Source: Pedobacter punctiformis (GTDB lineage Bacteria > Bacteroidota > Bacteroidia > Sphingobacteriales > Sphingobacteriaceae). Taken from it: DNA of 64,000 nucleotides. The number at the start of each line of letters is the position of its first letter. Positions within the stretch are counted from its first letter, which is position 1. A program made the translations under genes and the position numbers. Shown here in pieces: positions 20,241 through 27,978 of this stretch. The stretch is taken from positions 434,001-498,000 of the forward strand of contig NZ_JAPWGM010000003.1 in assembly GCF_027213715.1 (NCBI RefSeq). The letters are read 5' to 3'. Below the pieces are notes generated by a model that was not told where the DNA came from, searched no databases, and saw only the letters and a program-made list of their open reading frames with translations.

Positions 20241-20723
20241 TCAATCAACATCTGTTACAAACCAAAAGCTTATAGGCTTACATAATATAACACGCTTATT
20301 TTTGAATTTATTTATATTTGGAAATAGCCCTCCCCATTCACTCAATAGCTGCTGTTGATTGCTTATATATTGATCATTTAAATTTAACGCCATTGTAGGA
20401 ATGATAACTACACAATTTTTATATTGACTAAAAAATACTTTTTCAGCCATAACTGATTTTTTTATTCTGTTCAAATCCATTGCATCTTTTAATTCTACAC
20501 CTTCCGTTTTGGAAAAATAAACAGAGTCTATTTTTCCAAATTTATTAACAGATACACTTATAGAAAATATAAAAGCCTTTTTTATAAAAGGATTATTCAT
20601 ATAGTCTTTTTTGAAACCAATACTGATTTTCAGGTTTTGTTTCGATATATCAATCACCTGCGCATAACAAATATTAGTTATTAATAAACTTGTTAAAACC
20701 CCTATTATTAACATTCTTTTCAT
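20241..20723 (-). CDS. Small secreted protein of unknown function, paralogue of 18968-19507
   Basis: A 160 aa protein with a signal peptide ending at CYAQ (residue about 22). Residues 51-75 carry the VNKFGKID motif shared with its paralogue, followed by a shared helix-like region, a KNCVVIIP strand that matches KNTVFVGIA, and FPNI matching IPNI. It starts 28 nt after the stop of the zincin lipoprotein gene, so the two are very likely co-transcribed. The duplication beside a putative metallopeptidase suggests partner or antagonist roles, which is inference only. Confidence 0.65.
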   Translation of the reverse strand: MKRMLIIGVLTSLLITNICYAQVIDISKQNLKISIGFKKDYMNNPFIKKAFIFSISVSVNKFGKIDSVYFSKTEGVELKDAMDLNRIKKSVMAEKVFFSQYKNCVVIIPTMALNLNDQYISNQQQLLSEWGGLFPNINKFKNKRVILCKPISFWFVTDVD

Positions 20724-20751
20724 AATTATTTTAATTTAAACAATAATAAAA

Positions 20752-22209
20752 TTAGTTACAATAGCTACCTAGTTTATCATATCTATCTTTATCGCTATAC
20801 TTCATTAATGTTTCCCCTATCATAGTTTTATTGGCATCACTAAGTAAATCGAAAAAAGAAGTTTGTTTTAAACCACCCCATGATAATGCCCAAGCATCTG
20901 TATCTGATAAATTAGGAAATACACTTTTAAGAGAAGCCATTATCTTATCAACAAAATTTTGTGCCATGTATTCGTGTTGAGACGGAATTAATATCTTTCC
21001 TTGAGAATCTTCAGGAAAAAGTTTTCTCAACTCTGCATGGACCATTTCATGATAAATTGTGGATACCGCATATTGCTCTGACCGTATTCCCGCTACATCA
21101 GTATTAAAAGTTATTGTTGAGGTTATAATACCGGTTATTGGGTCTAGGAGCGTTTTGGTTGTAGCGTCTTTAGTTGTGGAACTCAATGAACCATCTGCAA
21201 ATACCACATTATAATTTTTGTTACTACCGAAAGCGTCATAGAACAGTGTTTTGATTTCATTAACTGCATTTCTTGATAGAGCTAATGTAAGCGCATTTTT
21301 TATGCAAGCATTTTTAACACTATCTCTAATCTCCTTTTGTGCACAACTTTGAAACCCGGTATTCCCACCAATACAACCGCAATTATCGTCTATAACAGCA
21401 GAGCCATCAATATCCCCGTTACAGTCGATGTAATATGAAGGATATGCGTCTGGATTTGGTTCTTCATCCATACGTGTGCCATCGGATAGGGTTCCGTATG
21501 AATCAGGAGTACCACCTGGAGAATCGCTGGTAAAGCAAAATGTCTCTGAACCTAAATATTTTGGGATAGCTGGCCCATTAGCCCAGCTGATATAGCCCCA
21601 ATGCTGTACTTCGATACAAAACGTAGAGCGTTTATAATTACTCTCACTAAAAGTAACTGCCTGCCTTATATAAACAGGGAAATATTTTCCTGTACCATTA
21701 AATGCATAAGCACGATTAAATTTCCCACCCCAATCTTCAATTGCCACTATTCCTGAAAATTGTTCTGATTTAGCCTTTCTAATTTTATCAGGTATAAGTG
21801 TAACCCACTCGGCGTGCATTTTTTGTTTTTTATCCCGGTAAAGCATCAAATAGCTTGTTTTATCTAAATAATTCACCATATCAGTTTTTTCAGGTTTCGT
21901 AAAAACACCGCCATCAAATTTAACAGGTACAATAACTGCCTCACCTAAAGAGATTTTTTTAGTTATTGCTTTTTCCCAAATTGGTCTTTTAATTATACTG
22001 TGCCTAAAATTTGGGTCATTACTATCTTTTAAAGATTTTTTTAACACTTCGTCTTCAAAATAAGATTTTGCTTCAGATATAAGTTCATTTTTTGTTTCTG
22101 CTGATGAAGTTTCTCTATCTTTTTTACAGGAATAAATAATAATAGTTGTTGCAGTTAATAAAGTTAAAACCAGTGCGTACGGCTTTAACAAGGCGTAAAT
22201 TTTCTTCAT
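20752..22209 (-). CDS. Putative zincin-type metallopeptidase lipoprotein
   Basis: A 485 aa protein with lipoprotein signal, lipidation Cys28 in IYSCKKD. Three parts can be seen: an N-terminal region (about 30-215) without recognised motif; a Cys-rich linker (262-289) of the form DCNG-DGSA-CGC-GGNTG-C, like Cys/Gly linkers seen in other Bacteroidota surface proteins; and a C-terminal domain with HEMVH at 387-391, a zincin HExxH motif, followed by QHEYMA at 411-416, whose His412 or Glu413 could be a third zinc ligand. It is probably an outer-membrane-anchored peptidase or peptidase-like toxin domain. It heads the accessory operon and is followed by three small secreted proteins. Confidence 0.7.
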   Translation of the reverse strand: MKKIYALLKPYALVLTLLTATTIIIYSCKKDRETSSAETKNELISEAKSYFEDEVLKKSLKDSNDPNFRHSIIKRPIWEKAITKKISLGEAVIVPVKFDGGVFTKPEKTDMVNYLDKTSYLMLYRDKKQKMHAEWVTLIPDKIRKAKSEQFSGIVAIEDWGGKFNRAYAFNGTGKYFPVYIRQAVTFSESNYKRSTFCIEVQHWGYISWANGPAIPKYLGSETFCFTSDSPGGTPDSYGTLSDGTRMDEEPNPDAYPSYYIDCNGDIDGSAVIDDNCGCIGGNTGFQSCAQKEIRDSVKNACIKNALTLALSRNAVNEIKTLFYDAFGSNKNYNVVFADGSLSSTTKDATTKTLLDPITGIITSTITFNTDVAGIRSEQYAVSTIYHEMVHAELRKLFPEDSQGKILIPSQHEYMAQNFVDKIMASLKSVFPNLSDTDAWALSWGGLKQTSFFDLLSDANKTMIGETLMKYSDKDRYDKLGSYCN

Positions 22210-22534
22210 TTGTTAATTTAGATTTTTAAGAGTTAATGATTTATGAGAGATGATGTTATAAAAATACATTTTCCATAAATAAAAATAAAATTAATTATAC
22301 ATTAAAAATTATCATCTATTACAATATGAATTAAAAAAAAAATACAATATCACATCATTTCACCTACAAAATGCTGGAATTGTACAAAATAAATTACCCA
22401 AGATAATCATGAAGGAGATTAACACTTAACGAGAAAAATTCGAAAATTGTGTTTTTAGATGAACACACTAATAAGTGCAATAAAAAAGGGTATCTAAAAT
22501 TTAGATACCCTTTAATTTTTTATGATTTAGAAAA
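22210..22534. other. Spacer between the accessory block and nusG
   Basis: A 325-nt spacer. The half nearer nusG holds the nusG terminator; the rest is very AT-rich and should contain the promoter of the accessory genes. I see no gene in it and no unambiguous -7 box. Confidence 0.5.
22484..22514 (-). terminator. nusG terminator
   Basis: A nearly perfect palindrome, AAAGGGTATCTAA / TTAGATACCCTTT, with a minimal centre is followed on the minus strand by a run of T. It ends the tRNA-tuf-secE-nusG transcript before the accessory genes. Confidence 0.9.
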
Positions 22535-23074
22535 TTACTCTTTTTCTACTTGCATATAGTTAAGTTCGAGTGGTGTTTTACGACCAAAGATTTTAACCAT
22601 TACTTTTAATTTTTTCTTCTCTTCGTTTACCTCTTCGATAATACCGGAGAAACCGTTGAAAGGTCCATCCATAACTTTGATGTTTTCTCCAACATAATAA
22701 GGAACATTCATCGTTTCTCCCTGCTCGCTCATTTCATCAACCTTACCTAAAATACGGTTAACTTCTGCCTGGCGCATTGGGATTGGATTGCCGGCTTTAT
22801 CACCTAAAAATCCAATAACACTGTTTATTCCTTTAATAATATGCTCCAGCTCGCCATCTAATGTAGCCTCAATTAAAACATATCCTGGATAGTAGTTGCG
22901 TTCTTTTGCAATTTTTTTTCCATCTCTCATCTGGTAATATTTTTCCATAGGAATTAATACCTGTGGAACCAAATGAGAAAAACCTAAACGGCTGATCTCA
23001 GCATCAATATACTGCTTTACTTTCTTTTCTTTACCGCTAACAGCCCTTACCACATACCATTTTAGATCGCTCAT
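22535..23074 (-). CDS. nusG: Transcription termination/antitermination factor NusG
   Basis: A 179 aa two-domain protein. The N-terminal NGN domain begins WYVVRAVSGKEKKVKQYID and the C-terminal KOW domain has GPFNGFSGIIEEVNEEKKKLKVMV. It binds RNA polymerase and links transcription to translation or to Rho. It follows secE by 12 nt as usual, but a terminator directly after it cuts the usual link with rplK. Confidence 0.98.
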   Translation of the reverse strand: MSDLKWYVVRAVSGKEKKVKQYIDAEISRLGFSHLVPQVLIPMEKYYQMRDGKKIAKERNYYPGYVLIEATLDGELEHIIKGINSVIGFLGDKAGNPIPMRQAEVNRILGKVDEMSEQGETMNVPYYVGENIKVMDGPFNGFSGIIEEVNEEKKKLKVMVKIFGRKTPLELNYMQVEKE

Positions 23075-23086
23075 TATCAGGAAAAA

Positions 23087-23284
23087 TTAATTAGAAAGTG
23101 ATTTATAAAAAGTATCTAACACAAATGTAGAGCCTTTATCCATTGCAAAAATAACTAATGCAATAATTAAAGAAGCCACCAAAACAAGAATTGCTGAACT
23201 TTGAAGCTCTCCCCAGGTAGGCCATGTAACCTTCTGAGTCATTTCATCGTATGATTCTTTTATAAACTGAACTACTTTAGCCAT
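23087..23284 (-). CDS. secE: Preprotein translocase subunit SecE
   Basis: A 65 aa single-span form of SecE, part of the SecYEG channel. It has the conserved amphipathic segment FIKESYDEMTQKVTWPTWGE followed by one transmembrane helix (SAILVLVASLIIALVIFAMD). The ATG at 23284 is right, because any earlier start would run into tRNA-Trp. Confidence 0.97.
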   Translation of the reverse strand: MAKVVQFIKESYDEMTQKVTWPTWGELQSSAILVLVASLIIALVIFAMDKGSTFVLDTFYKSLSN

Positions 23285-23297
23285 ATTTAAATTTTTG

Positions 23298-23368
23298 CAC
23301 GGGAACAAGGATTCGAACCCTGATCAAAGGTTTTGGAGACCTCTATTCTACCGTTGAACTATTCCCGT
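23298..23368 (-). tRNA. tRNA-Trp (CCA)
   Basis: A 71-nt cloverleaf on the minus strand. The acceptor stem is ACGGGAA/TTCCCGT, the T-arm contains GGTTCGAATCC, and the anticodon loop is CTCCAAA with anticodon CCA. The 3' CCA is not encoded. Its place between tuf and secE is conserved in many bacteria. Confidence 0.97.
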
Positions 23369-23373
23369 ATTTA

Positions 23374-23413
23374 GAAAGCAAAGTACTTAAGTAATCTCAA
23401 GCACCTTGCTTTC
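23374..23413 (-). promoter_or_regulatory. 15-bp hairpin between tuf and tRNA-Trp
   Basis: The arms GAAAGCAAGGTGCTT and AAGTACTTTGCTTTC pair over 15 bp (with a few G-U pairs) across a 10-nt loop. No T-run follows, so it is more likely an RNA processing site that separates tuf mRNA from tRNA-Trp than a terminator. Confidence 0.55.
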
Positions 23414-23445
23414 AGTTATTTCTATTCCCCGGAGGGATTAGCAAT

Positions 23446-24633
23446 TTATTTTAAAATTTCAGTTACCTGACCAGCACCTACTGTTCTACCACCCTCACGG
23501 ATAGCGAAACGTAGACCTTTTTCCATTGCGATAGCGTTGATCAACTTAACAGTGATTGTAACGTTATCACCTGGCATTACCATCTCAGTACCTTCAGCTA
23601 GTGAAATTTCACCAGTTACGTCTGTGGTACGGAAATAGAATTGAGGACGGTATTTGTTGAAGAATGGAGTGTGACGACCACCTTCTGCTTTTGATAATAC
23701 ATAGATCTCAGCTTTGAAATCAGTGTGAGGAGTTACTGAACCTGGTTTACAGATTACCATACCACGACGGATATCAGTTTTCTCAATACCACGTAACAAT
23801 AAACCTACGTTATCACCAGCTTCACCGTAATCTAAGATTTTACGGAACATCTCAACACCAGTTACTGTAGATTTTAAGTTCTCAGCACCCATACCTAAGA
23901 TTTCAACCGGATCTCCAGAGTTGATTACACCACGCTCAATACGACCAGTTGCTACAGTACCACGACCAGTGATCGAGAATACATCTTCAACAGGCATTAA
24001 GAATGGAAGTTCAGTTAAACGTGGAGGAATTGGAATGTAGCTATCTACAGCATCCATTAATTCCATGATTTTACCAACCCATTTAGCATCACCGTTTAAT
24101 CCACCTAGTGCAGAACCTTGGATTACAGGAATATCATCACCTGGGAATTCGTAGAAAGATAATAATTCACGAACTTCCATTTCTACTAATTCTAATAATT
24201 CAGGATCATCAACCATATCCACTTTATTCATGAATACAACTAATGAAGGAACACCTACCTGACGAGCTAGTAGGATGTGCTCACGAGTTTGTGGCATTGG
24301 ACCATCAGTAGCAGCAACAACGATAATTGCACCGTCCATCTGAGCAGCACCAGTAACCATGTTTTTCACGTAATCCGCGTGACCTGGACAGTCAACGTGT
24401 GCATAGTGACGGTTAGCTGTTGAATACTCAACGTGAGCTGTATTGATTGTAATACCTCTTTCTTTTTCCTCTGGAGCAGAGTCAATTGAATCGAATGAAC
24501 GTGCCTCAGTTAAACCAGCATCAGCCAAAACTTTTGTAATAGCTGCTGTTAAAGTTGTTTTACCGTGATCGACGTGACCGATTGTACCGATGTTTAAGTG
24601 CGGTTTACTGCGGTCAAATTTTTCTTTTGCCAT
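23446..24633 (-). CDS. tuf: Elongation factor Tu
   Basis: A 395 aa GTPase that brings aminoacyl-tRNA to the ribosome. G1 GHVDHGKT is at residues 19-26, G2 is in [13 protein letters not shown]3 is DCPGHADY and G4 is MNKVDM. It lies directly downstream of four tRNA genes and upstream of tRNA-Trp. The 128-nt stretch between the nearest tRNA and its ATG is AT-rich and without SD. Confidence 0.99.
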   Translation of the reverse strand: MAKEKFDRSKPHLNIGTIGHVDHGKTTLTAAITKVLADAGLTEARSFDSIDSAPEEKERGITINTAHVEYSTANRHYAHVDCPGHADYVKNMVTGAAQMDGAIIVVAATDGPMPQTREHILLARQVGVPSLVVFMNKVDMVDDPELLELVEMEVRELLSFYEFPGDDIPVIQGSALGGLNGDAKWVGKIMELMDAVDSYIPIPPRLTELPFLMPVEDVFSITGRGTVATGRIERGVINSGDPVEILGMGAENLKSTVTGVEMFRKILDYGEAGDNVGLLLRGIEKTDIRRGMVICKPGSVTPHTDFKAEIYVLSKAEGGRHTPFFNKYRPQFYFRTTDVTGEISLAEGTEMVMPGDNVTITVKLINAIAMEKGLRFAIREGGRTVGAGQVTEILK

Positions 24634-24760
24634 TTTATTTATAACTAATTAGTAGGTTAACTTTTTATTATTTTTTTATTTATTGTTTTGATACAATTCA
24701 ACACAAAAAACCTTGTCTACTCTGTATGTTTAACAGGTTTAACAAAGCTTTATATACCTG

Positions 24761-24832
<72 letters not shown>

Positions 24833-24836
24833 TTTT

Positions 24837-24900
24837 AGTTTTCAGTTCCAGTTTTCAGTTTTCAGTAAAAACTTCCAACTGACTTTAAACTGCCCACTTT
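24837..24900. repeat. Word-repeat hairpin between tRNA-Thr and tRNA-Gly
   Basis: The left half is made of CAGTTTT/CAGTTCC words and the right half of their complements (AACTGAC, AAACTG). The two halves can fold back on each other. It has the same layout as the rpoB-rpoC spacer repeat but uses another word. Confidence 0.55.
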
Positions 24901-24910
24901 AATTTATTAG

Positions 24911-24983
24911 AGCGGAAGACGAGGTTCGAACTCGCGACCTATAGCTTGGAAGGCTATCGCTCTACCAACTGAGCTACTTCCGC
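24911..24983 (-). tRNA. tRNA-Gly (TCC)
   Basis: A 73-nt cloverleaf. The acceptor is GCGGAAG/CTTCCGC, the anticodon loop is CTTCCAA with anticodon TCC, and the T-loop is GTTCGAAC. No CCA is encoded. Confidence 0.97.
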
Positions 24984-24985
24984 TT

Positions 24986-25062
24986 TCTAAATGAATGATT
25001 GAGGAATGGAGTAAATGAGAGAATAAATTCAATCATCAAAACATTTGATCATTCTATCATTT
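24986..25062. repeat. Word-repeat hairpin between tRNA-Gly and tRNA-Tyr
   Basis: The left half contains AATGAATGATTGAGGAATG and related words; the right half contains the complements (CAATCATC, GATCATTCTATCATTT). The arms pair imperfectly. This is another instance of the shared architecture with a private word. Confidence 0.55.
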
Positions 25063-25068
25063 AAAGTG

Positions 25069-25151
25069 TGGGGAGAGAAGGATTCGAACCTTCGAAGTCT
25101 TACGACAACAGAGTTACAGTCTGTCCCATTTGGCCGCTCTGGTATCTCCCC
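25069..25151 (-). tRNA. tRNA-Tyr (GTA)
   Basis: An 83-nt class II tRNA with a long variable arm. The acceptor is GGGGAGA/TCTCCCC, the anticodon stem-loop is ACAGA-CTGTAAC-TCTGT with anticodon GTA, and the T-loop is GTTCGAAT. Confidence 0.97.
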
Positions 25152-25186
25152 AACTTATTTTAAAATGTTAACACTTTAAAATAAAG

Positions 25187-25259
<73 letters not shown>

Positions 25260-25714
25260 TTTTAAATTTGCTGCAATGATACGAAAAAACTTCTTTTTTC
25301 ATACCATTAACGTGTTTTTTAAAATTTTATCTTTTCACAGAACTTATCCTTTTCTTCTTTGCTTAACGCCGTTTCTGAAAGGGAATGCAAATCTACACAT
25401 TTATATTTCTATTCAAAATAAATTTGAAAAAAAATTGAAGGAATTTAATCCCACCCGATCAGATTATTTTATTTCCAAAAATACTGGCTTAATAATCAGT
25501 TATTTCTGCCCGGTTTTACAAAAGCACTATTTCTATATTTTTTTTAAAAGTTTTTTTCAAAAGATTAAAATCCGCAGCCTTAGGTGCATTAATTTTTCTT
25601 AAACCTGAAAAAAAATAAATCTAAAACCACTTCAACTTTTATTAATTCTTTGAAATTTTCTCTGATTTCAGTTTATTTTTCAGAAAAAACAAATTGAAAA
25701 AAAACTTGGAAATA
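25260..25714. other. Gene-free AT-rich stretch upstream of the tRNA-tuf operon
   Basis: About 450 nt of very AT-rich DNA. On the minus strand TATCATTG at 25281-25274 is one base off the -7 consensus and lies 15 nt before tRNA-Thr, so it is a possible operon promoter. A 108-codon plus-strand frame here is a Phe/Lys/Ile-rich artefact of composition. I see nothing else. Confidence 0.4.
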
Positions 25715-25747
25715 AAAAAAATCGGCCGGTAGCCGGCCGATTTTTTC
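25713..25747 (-). terminator. hpf terminator
   Basis: The 10-bp GC-rich stem ATCGGCCGG / CCGGCCGAT with a 3-4 nt loop is flanked by A-runs and T-runs, so it may work in both directions. It lies just after the hpf stop codon. Confidence 0.93.
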
Positions 25748-25766
25748 TAAAATATTTCAATATGAA

Positions 25767-26114
25767 TTAAAAATCCGATACTTCGCTTTCGCTTAATATT
25801 GCCTTATGTTCACTTAATTTTGCACGTGTTTTATCTTTGTGCTTCGTAATTTGCTTTCTTAATGATTCGATCGCCAGATCTGTGGCTTCCTCAAATGATT
25901 TACATTGTTCTTTAGCGAATAGTGTTCCACCTGGTACAATTAACTTAATTTCGCTAATCTTATTGGCTTCGTTATCTACATTCTCCAACTTTAAATACAC
26001 TTCCCCGCTTATAATCTGGTCAAAAAACTGATCAAGCTTGTTCGCTTTCTTCTGTATAAAATCTAACAACTTACTATCTGCGTTGAAATGGATTGATTGA
26101 ACTCCGATTTTCAT
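25767..26114 (-). CDS. hpf: Ribosome hibernation-promoting factor, short HPF/RaiA family
   Basis: A 115 aa protein of the short HPF/YfiA type: beta-alpha-beta-beta-beta-alpha with MKIGVQSIHFNAD at the start and SFEEATDLAIESLRKQITKHKDK in the final helix. It binds the decoding centre of the 30S subunit in stationary phase. It lies 14 nt after xerC and must be co-transcribed with it. That 14-nt gap holds a strong Shine-Dalgarno, AAAGGAGG, 5 nt from the ATG. Such a site is rare in this genome region and links the gene to rpsU. Confidence 0.93.
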   Translation of the reverse strand: MKIGVQSIHFNADSKLLDFIQKKANKLDQFFDQIISGEVYLKLENVDNEANKISEIKLIVPGGTLFAKEQCKSFEEATDLAIESLRKQITKHKDKTRAKLSEHKAILSESEVSDF

Positions 26115-26116
26115 TT

Positions 26117-26126
26117 TTCCTCCTTT
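26117..26126 (-). promoter_or_regulatory. Strong Shine-Dalgarno of hpf
   Basis: AAAGGAGG with AAAAA before the ATG. It is an extended match to the anti-SD at near-ideal spacing. Ribosomal, tuf, nusG, pheT, mreB and purH starts in this window have none. Confidence 0.8.
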
Positions 26127-26128
26127 TT

Positions 26129-27013
26129 TTATGCCTTTGGATGGGCTTGTTTATAAATTGTTTTTAATCTTTCTATTGAATTGTGTGTGTAAACCTGGGT
26201 AGCGGCTAAACTTGCATGCCCTAAAAGCTCTTTGATCGCATTAAGATCTGCCCCCGCATTAAGTAAACTGGTGGCATAACTGTGGCGCAAAACGTGAGGA
26301 CTTTTTTTATCATTGGTCGTGATCTGGTTTAGGTATGATGTAACAATACGGTATATTAATTTAGGATATGCCGCTACTCCTGTATTGGTAACGATTAAGT
26401 TAAGCAAATTGTTATTAAAGTTTTGCAACTTTTTTAAGTCAATATAGGTATTTACCTGATTGATAAGCTGTTTATTTACGGGGATAATTCTTTCCTTATT
26501 TCTTTTCCCTAAAACTTTAATTGTTTCGCCATATAAATCAATATCGGTATCCTTTAACTGGATTAATTCGGTTAAACGAATCCCGGTTCCGAAAAGCAGT
26601 TCGATTACTAAATGATCCCGAACCGATGAAAAACTTTCATTAAAATAATGTTCGGCATCCAGCAGGTGATTTATTTTATTGGCATCAACAAAAACAGGAA
26701 GCCGCTTAGGAACTTTAGGGCCTTTTATTAAAAGCATAGGGTTTTGGCTGGCCTTCCCTTCTCTTAATAAAAATTTGTAAAAACTGCGCAAAGCAGATAT
26801 TTTTCTGTTGATAGAAGATTCAGAAGTTTTTTGATCCATTAAATCAACCATAAAACTTCTAACGTGTGTATGTTTGATTTCCAGGAAGCCCAATTCGAAG
26901 GTCGAATTTATAAAAGCCTCAAATTGACCAAGATCTGTTTGATAAGAAACAATTGTATGTTGAGAATAACGTTTCTCGTGCGATAAATAGGTTAGAAAAC
27001 TGTTTAGCAACAT
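26129..27013 (-). CDS. xerC: Tyrosine site-specific recombinase, XerC-like
   Basis: A 294 aa recombinase with an N-terminal SAM-like core-binding domain (1-90) and a C-terminal catalytic domain. All catalytic residues are present: Arg146 (GTGIRLTEL), Lys170, His240 and Arg243 (HVLRHSY), His266 (LGHASL) and nucleophile Tyr275 (TQVYTH). It most likely resolves chromosome dimers at dif. The place next to rpsU and hpf is a standard Bacteroidota order, so this is a housekeeping Xer protein and not an integrase of a mobile element. It is the first gene of a two-gene unit with hpf. Confidence 0.92.
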   Translation of the reverse strand: MLLNSFLTYLSHEKRYSQHTIVSYQTDLGQFEAFINSTFELGFLEIKHTHVRSFMVDLMDQKTSESSINRKISALRSFYKFLLREGKASQNPMLLIKGPKVPKRLPVFVDANKINHLLDAEHYFNESFSSVRDHLVIELLFGTGIRLTELIQLKDTDIDLYGETIKVLGKRNKERIIPVNKQLINQVNTYIDLKKLQNFNNNLLNLIVTNTGVAAYPKLIYRIVTSYLNQITTNDKKSPHVLRHSYATSLLNAGADLNAIKELLGHASLAATQVYTHNSIERLKTIYKQAHPKA

Positions 27014-27090
27014 TCAATGTAATTTAGATTCGCATGGATATGAAGTTACAAATAGTTTTGATAGAAAGAAATTCTTAGATTTTTTTATGA

Positions 27091-27128
27091 CAAAAAAAAA
27101 TGCCTTCGGGAAAAATCCTGAAGGCATC
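27091..27128 (-). terminator. rpsU terminator
   Basis: The stem ATGCCTTC-GGA / TCC-GAAGGCAT is followed on the minus strand by a run of nine T. It separates rpsU from xerC-hpf. Confidence 0.9.
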
Positions 27129-27150
27129 TAATAATTTATATAGTCAACAA

Positions 27151-27345
27151 CTATACAGTTGTGTCTTGATTCATGTTCTGAATGTAAACAGCATGTTTAA
27201 TTTCTGTACGGCGAGCAACGGATTTTTTCTCGTATGCCTGGCGACTACGTAATTCTCTCAATACTCCTGTTTTTTCAAACTTTTTCTTGAAACGTTTTAG
27301 GGCTTTATCTAATGATTCGCCGTCTTTAATGTTGATAATGATCAT
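27151..27345 (-). CDS. rpsU: 30S ribosomal protein S21
   Basis: A 64 aa protein; the typical start MIIINIKDGESLDKALKRFKK and central KKSVARR basic block identify bS21. In Bacteroidota, bS21 helps to hide the 16S anti-SD, and rpsU itself is known to carry a strong SD that lets S21-poor ribosomes translate it. This copy fits: GAGAGGAGGT lies 11-12 nt before the ATG, a longer spacing than usual. A -7 box TACATTTG (27408-27401) predicts a leader of about 50 nt with a small TCCC/GGGA hairpin. It ends at a strong terminator and so is monocistronic. Confidence 0.97.
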   Translation of the reverse strand: MIIINIKDGESLDKALKRFKKKFEKTGVLRELRSRQAYEKKSVARRTEIKHAVYIQNMNQDTTV

Positions 27346-27356
27346 AACGCTGAAAT

Positions 27357-27408
27357 ACCTCCTCTCGTGTTTTTTAAATAGTCCCTTCTTATCGGGGATG
27401 CAAATGTA
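27357..27408 (-). promoter_or_regulatory. rpsU promoter (-7), leader and strong Shine-Dalgarno
   Basis: TACATTTG at 27408-27401 matches TAnnTTTG. In the leader, GAGGAGGT at about 27365-27357 is an extended anti-SD match. A small stem TCCC-GGGA sits at the leader's 5' end. The SD is probably the sensor for bS21-free ribosomes. Confidence 0.7.
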
Positions 27409-27525
27409 AGTAAATTATTGAAAATGAGAAAGATTTTTCCCCTAATTTTATAAAAAACATTATCAGCCAATCTATGTTAGATATTGGTTCTAAAAACATA
27501 ACTTAGTTTAACAAAAGAAAAACAT

Positions 27526-27912
27526 ATGACAGCAGGAAAAAAAATAATTACCATTATTATCGTTATTGCCTTATTAATACTGGGTGGCTTGGCTTATTAC
27601 CGCTATTTCTTCGTTTTTGGAGAGGGCGTAAAAGCAGGAGAATTAAACTACGTAGTAAAGAAAGGCTATCTGTTTAAAACCTATGAAGGCAAGCTCATTC
27701 AAAGCGGAGTTAAATCGCGGCAAACCGGAACATTACAAAATAATGAATTCGAATTCTCTATTGCGAATAAAGACATTGCTGATAAAATGATGGCCAACAG
27801 CGGTAAATTTTATGAATTACACTATAAAGAATATAAAAACACCTTGCCATGGAGGGGATTTAGCGTTTATGTAGTGGATAGTATTGTTTCTTCCAAAGAT
27901 ATTCCTCAGTAA
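27526..27912 (+). CDS. Small single-span membrane protein of unknown function
   Basis: A 128 aa protein with an N-terminal transmembrane helix (residues about 7-27, IITIIIVIALLILGGLAYY) followed by a soluble domain: GEGVKAGELNYVVKKGYLFKTYEGKLIQSG and a WRGFSVYVVDSI end. The pattern (short anchor, then an OB- or SH3-like beta domain with GYLFKTYEG) recurs in Bacteroidota as a conserved unknown protein, sometimes labelled as a dehydrogenase without reason. No catalytic motif is visible. It stands alone on the plus strand. Confidence 0.75.
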   Translation: MTAGKKIITIIIVIALLILGGLAYYRYFFVFGEGVKAGELNYVVKKGYLFKTYEGKLIQSGVKSRQTGTLQNNEFEFSIANKDIADKMMANSGKFYELHYKEYKNTLPWRGFSVYVVDSIVSSKDIPQ

Positions 27913-27929
27913 ATTTTAACCAATCAAAA

Positions 27930-27973
27930 GCATAGTTTAAGGTAAAACCATATGGTATTACCTTAAACTATGC
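27930..27973. terminator. Bidirectional hairpin terminator
   Basis: A perfect 16-bp stem GCATAGTTTAAGGTAA / TTACCTTAAACTATGC. On the minus strand it is followed by TTTTGATT and terminates the DUF6496 gene; on the plus strand it follows the small membrane-protein gene. Confidence 0.75.
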
Positions 27974-27978
27974 CCATT

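Noticed and set aside
25276..25602. 108-codon plus-strand frame in the spacer upstream of the tRNA-tuf operon
   Set aside because: Phe/Lys/Ile/Ser-rich, no RBS or -7 box, lies in very AT-rich DNA opposite the expected operon promoter.
26129..27013. Phage or island integrase
   Set aside because: Tyrosine recombinase lies between hpf and rpsU, a standard Bacteroidota housekeeping order; no att sites or cargo.
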